Shown one piece after another: positions 1-5,797 of a stretch of DNA of 6,002 nucleotides (position 1 is the first letter of the stretch; the number at the start of each line of letters is the position of its first letter). The position numbers were made by a program, and so were the translations under genes. Source of the DNA: a bacterium (GTDB taxonomy: Bacteria > JAMCPX01). The notes beneath the pieces were generated by a model. It saw nothing but the letters and a program-made list of their open reading frames with translations, was not told the DNA's origin and did no database searches. The DNA is taken from the NCBI GenBank assembly GCA_021815065.1, contig JAKAHI010000096.1:1-6002 (forward strand), read 5' to 3'.

Positions 1-99
1 TCTTCCGTAGTTTTGTGATGCTCCTGGGGTACATCTTCCGAAGTTTTATTTTGCTCTTCGGGTATTTCCTCTGCAGCTTTTTGTACCTCAACCGGTGCG
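1..99 (-). repeat. Three degenerate 33-bp units coding 11-residue repeats
   Basis: Positions 1-33 and 34-66 match at 25 of 33 bases without gaps, and 67-99 is a more diverged third copy. In the DUF4388 protein they encode APVEVQKAAEE, IPEEQNKTSED and VPQEHHKTTE, that is P-x-E-x-x-K-x-x-E with a period of 11. The array may continue past the left edge. It is probably a flexible acidic linker that grew by tandem duplication. Confidence 0.6.
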
Positions 100-728
100 G
101 CTGTTCTTTCGATAATAAATTCTTCTTCTGCTTTTGTTTCTGTTTTTGTTACCGGAGGCTTATGTACCGGTTTTGGCTGTTCTTTTTCATTGATCGCTGT
201 TTTCTGAAATACAACATCATCTCTATAGGTCCAATTACTATGAACCACCTCATCGACAACTCTCGAAGATTCCATTAATACAAATTCCGTATTCATCGGT
301 TCAATGAGTTGGGGATCGTACTCTATCTTTTTTGGTTCAAACTCGTAGTTGCCGCTTTTCAGTGCATACATTCTGTGCAGGGAGTCATACGTTATGGACA
401 GAATTAATCTTTTCATGGACGATACGGGCACTGAAAATCGTTTCGGTATATCCGCTTCGTTGATATCTTCCTTCTTTATCCCCGCCATCAATACCTTGAA
501 TTGACCGGACCCGAGCAATCCTGCTTTATGAAGCCTCTGTGCACTATATCGGGCGGGTGCTTCGATCATGGGAACGGCCCTGATGATCATACCGTTTTCT
601 ATCATGATCTCAAAAATATCATTTTTATCCGGGCCCTGTATATGCAGCACACCGGTAACTTGCTGCGAAGTAACCATCTGTATAATGGATATAATATCAA
701 ATGTACCGATCGATCCCTTTAGTACCAT
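1..728 (-). CDS. DUF4388 (PATAN-type) domain protein, 3' end outside window
   Basis: The first 242 residues are visible and the gene runs off the left edge without a stop. Residues 1-160 look like a DUF4388 domain: the opening LKGSIGTFDIISIIQMVTSQ, then TGVLHI, a strand ending in ENGMIIRAV, GQFKVL, GNYEFEP, and the closing LMESSRVVDE that is typical of the family. DUF4388 domains are found in bacterial signalling and gliding-type regulators, often beside response-regulator or GTPase modules; their biochemical role is poorly known. Residues 180-242 are a charged Pro/Glu/Lys-rich linker ending in degenerate 11-residue repeats, so another domain may follow outside the window. The start at 728 is chosen because GGAGG lies four bases upstream (737-733) and because it overlaps the end of the membrane TPR gene by 10 bases, which suggests translational coupling. 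Cytoplasmic, since no signal or membrane segment is seen. The family call is fairly sure; the function is not. Confidence 0.82.
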   Translation of the reverse strand, partial: MVLKGSIGTFDIISIIQMVTSQQVTGVLHIQGPDKNDIFEIMIENGMIIRAVPMIEAPARYSAQRLHKAGLLGSGQFKVLMAGIKKEDINEADIPKRFSVPVSSMKRLILSITYDSLHRMYALKSGNYEFEPKKIEYDPQLIEPMNTEFVLMESSRVVDEVVHSNWTYRDDVVFQKTAINEKEQPKPVHKPPVTKTETKAEEEFIIERTAAPVEVQKAAEEIPEEQNKTSEDVPQEHHKTTE

Positions 729-2671
729 TTAGCCTCCGCTTTAACGGTAACAAAAATATTCAACAAATATACGAGTATCAGGAAGAACAGGCTCAATGTC
801 TTTACCATACCGATGTACGGATTGAATACCGGGAATATCGGCGTTATAAGCCCGAACGAGGTCATATATTCCACGAGAAGATAGCAGGAGACCGACAACA
901 GCAGCATACCCCGTATCGTCTGCCCCCTGAGGATGCTGCCGCTCCCCGGTACAAACAGCGATGAAGCGATATTGATAATTTTCAATCTCTTTTTCCACCG
1001 GTAGACCCTCTGCGTTATTTCGATCCTTTTTTTGTTGTCTTTTATTTCATTTTTTATATAAAAACGGAGGCAATCATTACAGATCGAATCCCTGTATTCG
1101 TCGCTCCTGTTCAAAGGATTGTACAATCTGCCGCACGATTTGCACCGGAAATACTTTGTAATGAATTTTGACAGAACCAGTGTCCCCACGAAGAAAAACA
1201 AAAGCCACAGTCCGAGAAACGGCAATTGTTTTGCAGACGGCCATTTTATAAGCCGGCTTACCATAACATCCGCGAGTCCTATTGCCGTAGCATTGTGAAA
1301 GGTATCTTTGAACATGATCAAAGCAAGCTCTCCGGAGGAAGGGAGCGCATCGACAAATATCCTGTTTATGCTGGCTTTCTGATAGAGCGAAGCGGCATAG
1401 CTGAATTGTGCAGGATCTATGCTTTTCGCACTGTCGAGTTCATTGGTCCCCTCTATATTCCCCTTTATAAGGTACAACTGTCCGAGATTATACCTTGCAG
1501 GGAAATATTTTGGGTTTACCGAAACAGCCTGTTTATAGTCACTTTCAGCCCCGGGAGTATTCCCGGTTGCGTATTCGAGATTTCCTATATTGCTCAGGAC
1601 CACGGGCAGGTTACCGTACCCGTTGTCCTGGAGCCTTTTGTAGTATACCTCAGCTTCCTGGTAATTGCCCACTCTCTTATAATAAACACCCATATACAGG
1701 TTGCTGTAAAGGTCCCCCTGATGTTCGTCGGCATACGCCTTCAAAGTTTTGATATCCTGTGCGGAAACATTCCCGTATTGTATGTTCATGATACCGGTAA
1801 AGGGTTCTTCCTCGGGTTTTAAGATAGTGGCAACGATGATCAGCAATACAAACGTAAGTATGCCGAGAAAAACTATGAATCCCGCACTCACGATGCGCTC
1901 CGTTGTTTTTTGATAGGTAAACGTGAGAAAAAGCCAGAGGACCAAAAGCCAAAGGAACCCTGTCCCAAACAGGAACGGAAGCGCCAGGATAACGATTGAA
2001 AACAAGACAACTGCATACGCGGGTATATACTCCGGAAGGAAGGACTTTATCGACGAATAGATCTGCATCGAATATCTGATTATAAGGAGCAGGGAAAAGA
2101 TAAAAAGTACGATCAGGATTGAAAGGGTAATATTGATGAGTCTGTTCGAAGCGAACCTCAGGATATTGTAGGGATCCTGGAAAAAGGCCGTGATGGCTTT
2201 CGACAGGTTTATGACCGCAAGGGTATAGTCCGCATTCCTGCCCCGGAGCATGGAATAAGAAAGTTCGAAGTACGGTTCTGACATCGATGGTGACAGGAGT
2301 ATTGCAGAGTGCAAAAATTTCTTCTCATGGTGCTCTTTGTATTTATCCAGCAAGACGAAGCTGTAGGGATAGAGATTCATAAAGCCGTCATTGATTTTTA
2401 TTTCGTTTACTTCCCGGACTTTTTGTTCGATGCCGCTTTGTGCCGTGTCATTGCTGACCCATGCATTGTACAGAGCATCCACGAAGGTTGTCCCGGACGG
2501 CACGGTTGCTTCCTGCGTTGGAGAAACAGCCGCCGTGGAAGTGATCGCCGGATATTTCTGCAATTCAGGGGATACCGTCGTCTGGGTGAAGCAAAATGCA
2601 CGGGGAACAAAAAGCATAAGATGCATCACTATCGGAAAAACCGCGGCAATGAGTAATTTTTTGTTAACCAT
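719..2671 (-). CDS. Multi-pass membrane protein with TPR repeats and a C-terminal zinc ribbon
   Basis: 650 residues from the ATG at 2671. Order of parts: a signal peptide or first helix (residues 4-27, after MVNKK); a Ser/Thr/Pro-rich stretch (28-60); a helical region (about 85-165) that may hold degenerate TPRs; four hydrophobic segments (about 177-199, 215-235, 236-252, 262-283); TPR-like repeats (about 319-422, including YYKRVGNYQEAEVYYKRL and FPARYNLGQLYLIKGN); a helix (484-502); a four-cysteine zinc ribbon (CKSC at 510-513, CNDC at 531-534); a basic stretch (545-563); a PGSGSILRGQ motif and two last helices (about 588-606, 622-644). I do not recognise a named family. TPRs suggest protein-protein contacts, and overlap with the DUF4388 gene suggests a shared process. 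An in-frame GTG at 2695 would add eight residues, but it has no ribosome site at a useful distance and lies inside the likely promoter, so the ATG is preferred. Confidence 0.85.
   Translation of the reverse strand: MVNKKLLIAAVFPIVMHLMLFVPRAFCFTQTTVSPELQKYPAITSTAAVSPTQEATVPSGTTFVDALYNAWVSNDTAQSGIEQKVREVNEIKINDGFMNLYPYSFVLLDKYKEHHEKKFLHSAILLSPSMSEPYFELSYSMLRGRNADYTLAVINLSKAITAFFQDPYNILRFASNRLINITLSILIVLFIFSLLLIIRYSMQIYSSIKSFLPEYIPAYAVVLFSIVILALPFLFGTGFLWLLVLWLFLTFTYQKTTERIVSAGFIVFLGILTFVLLIIVATILKPEEEPFTGIMNIQYGNVSAQDIKTLKAYADEHQGDLYSNLYMGVYYKRVGNYQEAEVYYKRLQDNGYGNLPVVLSNIGNLEYATGNTPGAESDYKQAVSVNPKYFPARYNLGQLYLIKGNIEGTNELDSAKSIDPAQFSYAASLYQKASINRIFVDALPSSGELALIMFKDTFHNATAIGLADVMVSRLIKWPSAKQLPFLGLWLLFFFVGTLVLSKFITKYFRCKSCGRLYNPLNRSDEYRDSICNDCLRFYIKNEIKDNKKRIEITQRVYRWKKRLKIINIASSLFVPGSGSILRGQTIRGMLLLSVSCYLLVEYMTSFGLITPIFPVFNPYIGMVKTLSLFFLILVYLLNIFVTVKAEAKWY
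733..737 (-). promoter_or_regulatory. Shine-Dalgarno site of the DUF4388 gene
   Basis: GGAGG on the minus strand lies four bases before the ATG at 728, inside the last codons of the upstream TPR gene. It fixes the DUF4388 start and supports coupled translation of the two genes. Confidence 0.75.
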
Positions 2672-2683
2672 AAATGCTGATAT

Positions 2684-2713
2684 TTTATATACCACCCCGG
2701 CAAATTAAGTCAA
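2684..2713 (-). promoter_or_regulatory. Putative sigma70-type promoter of the TPR/DUF4388 unit
   Basis: TTGACT (2713-2708) is followed by the run TATATAAAAT (2691-2682). Read as TATATA the spacer is 16 bases; read as TATAAA it is 18. Transcription would start near 2679-2676, only about 5-8 bases before the ATG at 2671, so the mRNA would be nearly leaderless. This is a sequence match only. Confidence 0.5.
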
Positions 2714-2740
2714 TCCTGCTCTGCGGAGTAATTGTTCCAT

Positions 2741-2769
2741 TTGACTTTATCCCTGCAGAATTTTAGAAT
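2741..2769 (+). promoter_or_regulatory. Putative sigma70-type promoter of the ligase-sirtuin operon
   Basis: TTGACT (2741-2746) and TAGAAT (2764-2769) are separated by exactly 17 bases, each one mismatch from consensus. The start would fall near 2776, leaving a leader of about 170 bases before the ATG at 2946. That leader begins almost at the first base of the hairpin at 2778. Confidence 0.5.
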
Positions 2770-2777
2770 TGACGTTA

Positions 2778-2818
2778 CAATGAAGAACCACGCAGTAAAC
2801 AGCGTGGATTCTTCGTTG
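2778..2818. repeat. Long near-perfect inverted repeat (hairpin 1)
   Basis: The arms 2778-2793 and 2802-2818 form 16 pairs, including one T-G pair and one bulged A at 2808, around the 8-base loop AGTAAACA. No T-run follows on either strand, so it does not look like an intrinsic terminator. Read on the plus strand it would be the 5' end of the ligase mRNA. Read on the minus strand its form (GAATCC, CGC stem) recalls the subterminal palindromes of IS200/IS605-type elements; that likeness is from memory and untested. Confidence 0.75.
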
Positions 2819-2841
2819 GTATGGAACATGTTAATCGTATA

Positions 2842-2923
2842 GTTCGCCCGACCCTTGCCCCGCTTGGGTACCCCGCCGCTGTAAATAGCGGGCGGGCACA
2901 CAGCAAAGCCGGGCCGGGCGAAC
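2842..2923. repeat. Nested GC-rich inverted repeats (structure 2)
   Basis: An outer stem pairs 2842-2850 (GTTCGCCCG) with 2915-2923 perfectly and continues with 2852-2854 against 2911-2913 after one mismatch. Inside it lies a hairpin, 2872-2880 with 2887-2896, nine pairs and one bulged G around GTAAAT. A small alternative palindrome, ACCC/GGGT, spans 2851-2869 and competes with the outer stem's extension. The inner hairpin shares CGCWGTAAAYAGCG with hairpin 1 (2791-2804 and 2877-2890). Such nested pairing in 82 bases is unlikely to be chance. Confidence 0.65.
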
Positions 2924-2936
2924 ACCCAATCAAAAT

Positions 2937-2942
2937 GGAGGG
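2937..2942 (+). promoter_or_regulatory. Shine-Dalgarno site of the acyl-CoA ligase
   Basis: GGAGGG ends three bases before the ATG at 2946. This is strong but rather close, and it fixes the start. It lies 14 bases after the outer stem of structure 2, so that fold would not itself bury it. Confidence 0.7.
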
Positions 2943-2945
2943 TGT

Positions 2946-4511
2946 ATGGAATTGGCATATAGCAACATACGGGAGATGATCGAAAAAAGGGCGGCGGACA
3001 GCGGAGACAAGGCCTACCTAAAATTTTATGACGATGTCGTAACGTTCCGTCAGTTTCATGAAAGGGTCAGCCGTTTCGCAAACGGATTGAAATCGATCGG
3101 GGTAAAAAAGGGCGATACTGTCCATGTCTATATGAATAATTCCCCGGAATTCCTCTATGCCGCACTCGCGGCAAACGTGCTTGGTGCTATTGCCGGCCCC
3201 ATAAACTGCTGGTGGAGTGCCGAAGAGGTAAAGTTTCTGCTGAATGACTCCGGGGGTAAGTTCCTTGTTGTCGATTCCGCGTACTACTACAATATAGAAG
3301 CTATACAGCATGAACTGGCACACCTTCGGCATATCGTTTATCATGGGGAGGATACGCCTGCCGGGACCGTTTCCTATAACGCCCTTATGCAGTATCCCGA
3401 TACCCCCGGGGACACAGAAATACTTCCCGGCGATGACGCCTTTCTTTTTTACACCTCCGGCACAACCGGCAAACCCAAGGGCGCGCTGCTGACGCATGCC
3501 AATGCACTGTATGCGGTTATGGGTATCCGCTCTGTTCTCCAGTCCGATGAAGAAACGGGGGACGAAGTCGCTTTGATCTTTTTGCCTCTTTTCCATGTCA
3601 ACGCCATGATGTCCTTGATCAGTGCGCTCTATTCCGGCATCACCATCGTTTTAAGAACCACATTTTCTGCTTCGGAATTCGGAGAGGTTGTCGAACGGTA
3701 CGGTGTAACGTTTTTCAGCGGGGTCCCTGCAATTTACAATATCCTGATACTGATTGCCGATGATGTAAAAACACATAACCTCGGCAGTTTGCGGTTCGGT
3801 GTGTGCGGCGCAGCACCGCTCGCGGAAGAAACATTTAAGAAATTCGAATCGACGTACGGGATTAAGATCATCGAGGGATACGGGCTTACCGAGGGAACGG
3901 TTGCAAGCACGCTGAACCCGCTCAACGGAGAGAGAAAGATCGGTTCCATAGGCAAGGCCCTGCCCGGACAAGAGGTAAGGGTCGTGGACGATAACGGCAA
4001 AGAAGTACCGGTGGGCGAGACGGGCGAGATTGTCATACGCGGCGGAGCGATTATGAAACGCTACCACAAAAGACCCGAGGAAACCGCACAAACCATCATC
4101 GATGGATGGCTGCACACCGGCGATATTGGCTATGTCGACGATGAGGGCTATTTCTATATCATCGACCGGAAAAAAGACCTTATCATTCGCGGCGGTGAAA
4201 ACATATATCCCAAAGAAATCGAAAATGCGCTCTATGAAAACCCAAGGGTTATGGATGCTGCCGTTATTGGGGTTTCCGATAAGATTATGGGCGAGGAGGC
4301 AAAGGCGTTCGTCGTCACAAAACCGGGAGAAAAAACAACCGAGGATGAGATAAAAAGTTATTTGCAAACGAAGCTTGCCCCTTTTAAAATACCGAAGTAT
4401 ATCGAATTTGTTGACGATTTGCCTAAAAATATTATTGGTAAGGTACTGAAGAAAGAACTCAGGCTGAGAGAAAAAGAAAAGGCGAAAAAGGAAAACAAGA
4501 TTGGCAAATGA
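2946..4511 (+). CDS. AMP-forming long-chain-type acyl-CoA ligase (FadD-like)
   Basis: 521 residues, a normal length for the ANL (acyl-CoA synthetase/luciferase) superfamily. It activates a carboxylic acid with ATP to an acyl-adenylate and transfers the acyl group to CoA, giving AMP and pyrophosphate. Visible motifs: the phosphate-binding loop YTSGTTGKPKG (169-179); GYGLTEG (311-317), whose Thr and Glu contact ATP and magnesium; GWLHTGD (387-393) with the ribose-binding Asp393; the hinge region DRKKDLIIRGGENIYP (407-422); and PKNIIGK (493-499) with the catalytic Lys499 of the mobile C-terminal domain. A Lys-rich tail (509-521) closes the protein. No signal or membrane segment is seen, so it is cytoplasmic. 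The acid substrate cannot be read from the sequence: fatty, branched or aromatic acids are all possible. The sirtuin gene overlaps its last 11 bases. Confidence 0.94.
   Translation: MELAYSNIREMIEKRAADSGDKAYLKFYDDVVTFRQFHERVSRFANGLKSIGVKKGDTVHVYMNNSPEFLYAALAANVLGAIAGPINCWWSAEEVKFLLNDSGGKFLVVDSAYYYNIEAIQHELAHLRHIVYHGEDTPAGTVSYNALMQYPDTPGDTEILPGDDAFLFYTSGTTGKPKGALLTHANALYAVMGIRSVLQSDEETGDEVALIFLPLFHVNAMMSLISALYSGITIVLRTTFSASEFGEVVERYGVTFFSGVPAIYNILILIADDVKTHNLGSLRFGVCGAAPLAEETFKKFESTYGIKIIEGYGLTEGTVASTLNPLNGERKIGSIGKALPGQEVRVVDDNGKEVPVGETGEIVIRGGAIMKRYHKRPEETAQTIIDGWLHTGDIGYVDDEGYFYIIDRKKDLIIRGGENIYPKEIENALYENPRVMDAAVIGVSDKIMGEEAKAFVVTKPGEKTTEDEIKSYLQTKLAPFKIPKYIEFVDDLPKNIIGKVLKKELRLREKEKAKKENKIGK
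4488..4492 (+). promoter_or_regulatory. Shine-Dalgarno site that supports the TTG start of the sirtuin
   Basis: AAGGA lies eight bases before the TTG at 4501, inside the ligase coding sequence. No in-frame ATG or GTG lies nearby, so this site decides the start. Confidence 0.6.
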
Positions 4512-5307
4512 TTCACTGAAAAAGGCTGCCAAAGAGATCGTAAAAAAAGGTCATGTCGTAGCCTTTACGGGCGCCGGCGTTTCTCAGGAAAGCGGCATAC
4601 CGACCTTCAGGGACCCCGGCGGATTATGGGACAGGTTTAATCCCATGGAATTCGGCACCACCCAGGGGATCATCGAGCTCGCAAATAACAACCCTCAAAA
4701 ACTTATAGATTTTTTAACGGACTCCATCAATTCTATCGGGAATGCCCCCCCGAACCCCGCACACATTGCGATTGCAGAACTCGAAAAGCTCGGATTGCTC
4801 GACTGTGTCATCACCCAGAATATCGACAATCTGCACCAGGCGGCCGGGAGCAAACATGTCATAGAGGTCCACGGCAACATTTATGCATTCAGGTGCACCC
4901 AGTGCAATGAAACATTCAAGTTCACAAAAGACGATTTTATCGGCTTTCTGAAAAAGGCGATCGTAGAGCTCTCCAGCGGTTCCATGGAACGCATCGTCAA
5001 CACCATGCCCGCATGTAAGTGCGGCGGCAAGGCAAGGCTTGATGTCGTCCTGTTCGGAGAACCCGTACACATGATTCCCGAATCTTACATGGAGATAGAG
5101 CAGGCAAAGGTGGTACTTATCGTCGGCACATCGGGCACGGTATATCCGGTCTCGGAAATACCGAGGTATGCCAAGAAGTCCGGTGCTGTCATCATCGACA
5201 TCAATCCGCGGGAAACATTTTACTCGGACATAGATAATTATATGTTGAAGGGACCGGCGGGTGTCGTGTTGCCGGAACTGCTCGTTCAAGTCAAGGCTAT
5301 GTTATAA
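4501..5307 (+). CDS. cobB: SIR2-family NAD-dependent protein deacylase (sirtuin)
   Basis: 268 residues from a TTG start. Sirtuins remove acyl groups from lysines using NAD, releasing nicotinamide and O-acyl-ADP-ribose. Visible motifs: the NAD site GAGVSQESGIPTFRD (24-38); TQNIDNLH (105-112); the catalytic His124 in EVHGN; zinc cysteines C132, C135, C172 and C174; FGEP (185-188); GTSGTVYP (209-216) and INP (234-236) in the Rossmann fold. Two oddities: the second zinc pair is C-x-C instead of the usual C-x2-C, and 36 residues separate the pairs, more than in many bacterial homologues. The Tyr-x-x-Arg pair of CobB/SIRT5-type desuccinylases is not apparent after the FNPMEF region, so plain deacetylation or longer acyl chains are more likely; this is inference. 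Overlap with the ligase points to that enzyme's catalytic Lys499 as a natural target. The symbol is generic for bacterial sirtuins. Confidence 0.94.
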   Translation: MANDSLKKAAKEIVKKGHVVAFTGAGVSQESGIPTFRDPGGLWDRFNPMEFGTTQGIIELANNNPQKLIDFLTDSINSIGNAPPNPAHIAIAELEKLGLLDCVITQNIDNLHQAAGSKHVIEVHGNIYAFRCTQCNETFKFTKDDFIGFLKKAIVELSSGSMERIVNTMPACKCGGKARLDVVLFGEPVHMIPESYMEIEQAKVVLIVGTSGTVYPVSEIPRYAKKSGAVIIDINPRETFYSDIDNYMLKGPAGVVLPELLVQVKAML

Positions 5308-5329
5308 TAAACTTAACAGGGAGAATAAA

Positions 5330-5764
5330 ATGCCGGAGTTAACATCAAAACAAAAAAATTACAGATTACTGATGACCTTGCTTTTCTGGACGTTCCTGAT
5401 AGTAGGCCTGTCGTTCTATATTGTACCGAACCATGTCATAAACGTATTTAATATTGTTTCCGAAAAAACAGGTTACTTTCAGTCACTCCCCCCAAACGTG
5501 GAGAAATTTTACCTCGATCTTGCCGTAGCGTATATGGCATGTGTAACGGCAATCGCCTATTTGATAAGCAGGGATGTTCTGAAAAACTTAAACCTGACAC
5601 CTGTTTTAATTGTCGGGAAAACCACGTCGTCCCTCATCTCGCTTTTAAGCTTTTTTCTCTATCAGAAGTCACTGCTTTACCTGTCCAATTTCGTTATCGA
5701 CGGCAGTATTGTTCTGATAGTCCTTGCGTTCTACCTGCCGGTCAAAAAAGAACTTGATAGTTGA
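5330..5764 (+). CDS. Small four-helix membrane protein of unknown function
   Basis: 144 residues from the ATG at 5330, which has GGGAG six bases upstream and lies 22 bases after the sirtuin stop. An upstream in-frame ATG at 5261 is inside the sirtuin and is less likely. Four hydrophobic segments are seen: 12-31, 60-79, 90-110 and 114-137. A short loop of polar residues (38-59) lies between helices 1 and 2, and TPVLIVGKTTSSLISLL opens helix 3. There are no cysteine or histidine clusters and no known catalytic motif. The layout is like small DoxX- or DUF4345-type integral membrane proteins, but I see no decisive motif. Tight spacing places it in the ligase-sirtuin operon, so a role in the same membrane or lipid process is possible. 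Inner-membrane location is inferred from the helices. Confidence 0.85.
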   Translation: MPELTSKQKNYRLLMTLLFWTFLIVGLSFYIVPNHVINVFNIVSEKTGYFQSLPPNVEKFYLDLAVAYMACVTAIAYLISRDVLKNLNLTPVLIVGKTTSSLISLLSFFLYQKSLLYLSNFVIDGSIVLIVLAFYLPVKKELDS

Positions 5765-5797
5765 ACCATCCGGCATAATTTCTCTCAGTTTTTTAGT

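Larger units (their letters stand above)
2778..2923. ncRNA. Candidate structured RNA: operon leader or mobile-element RNA remnant
   Basis: Hairpin 1, a 23-base linker that contains the palindrome AACATGTT (2825-2832), and structure 2 form one compact block that fills most of the gap between the divergent genes. Two readings fit. On the plus strand it is the leader of the ligase operon, just after a good promoter, and could control expression. On the minus strand it resembles a stand-alone palindromic element or ωRNA/HEARO-like RNA of the IS200/IS605 world, with no transposase or IscB/TnpB gene present. I cannot tell these apart or match a known riboswitch class. The strand is therefore left open. 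Confidence 0.35.

Noticed and set aside
15..278. Plus-strand frame coding a Phe/Cys-rich product
   Set aside because: It is the reverse of the Glu/Lys/Pro-rich tail of the DUF4388 protein; its composition is a by-product.
1226..1822. 198-codon plus-strand open frame
   Set aside because: It lies wholly opposite the membrane TPR gene, whose helices, TPRs and zinc ribbon are clear; the product shows no domain.
2778..2818. Hairpin 1 as an intrinsic terminator
   Set aside because: No T-run follows on either strand, and it lies between diverging genes where no transcript needs to end.
2778..2923. CRISPR array or tRNA
   Set aside because: There are only two similar hairpin tips with no regular repeat-spacer pattern, and the folds do not form a cloverleaf with a CCA-compatible acceptor and T-loop.
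2710..2958. 82-codon minus-strand open frame across the intergenic region
   Set aside because: It starts inside the ligase gene, runs through both hairpins and the plus-strand promoter, and its product has no domain. The pairing pattern explains the sequence better than coding. If the block is a repeat, other copies may be annotated as similar short hypothetical proteins.
3651..4532. 293-codon minus-strand open frame
   Set aside because: It lies opposite the ligase gene with its intact motifs. A long antisense frame arises from codon bias, and its product has no recognisable features.
4714..5289. 191-codon minus-strand open frame
   Set aside because: It is opposite the sirtuin gene, which carries all expected catalytic residues.
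5261..5329. Longer N-terminus for the four-helix protein from an ATG at 5261
   Set aside because: It would overlap the sirtuin by 47 bases and add a Cys-rich segment unlike the rest, while the ATG at 5330 has a good ribosome site.
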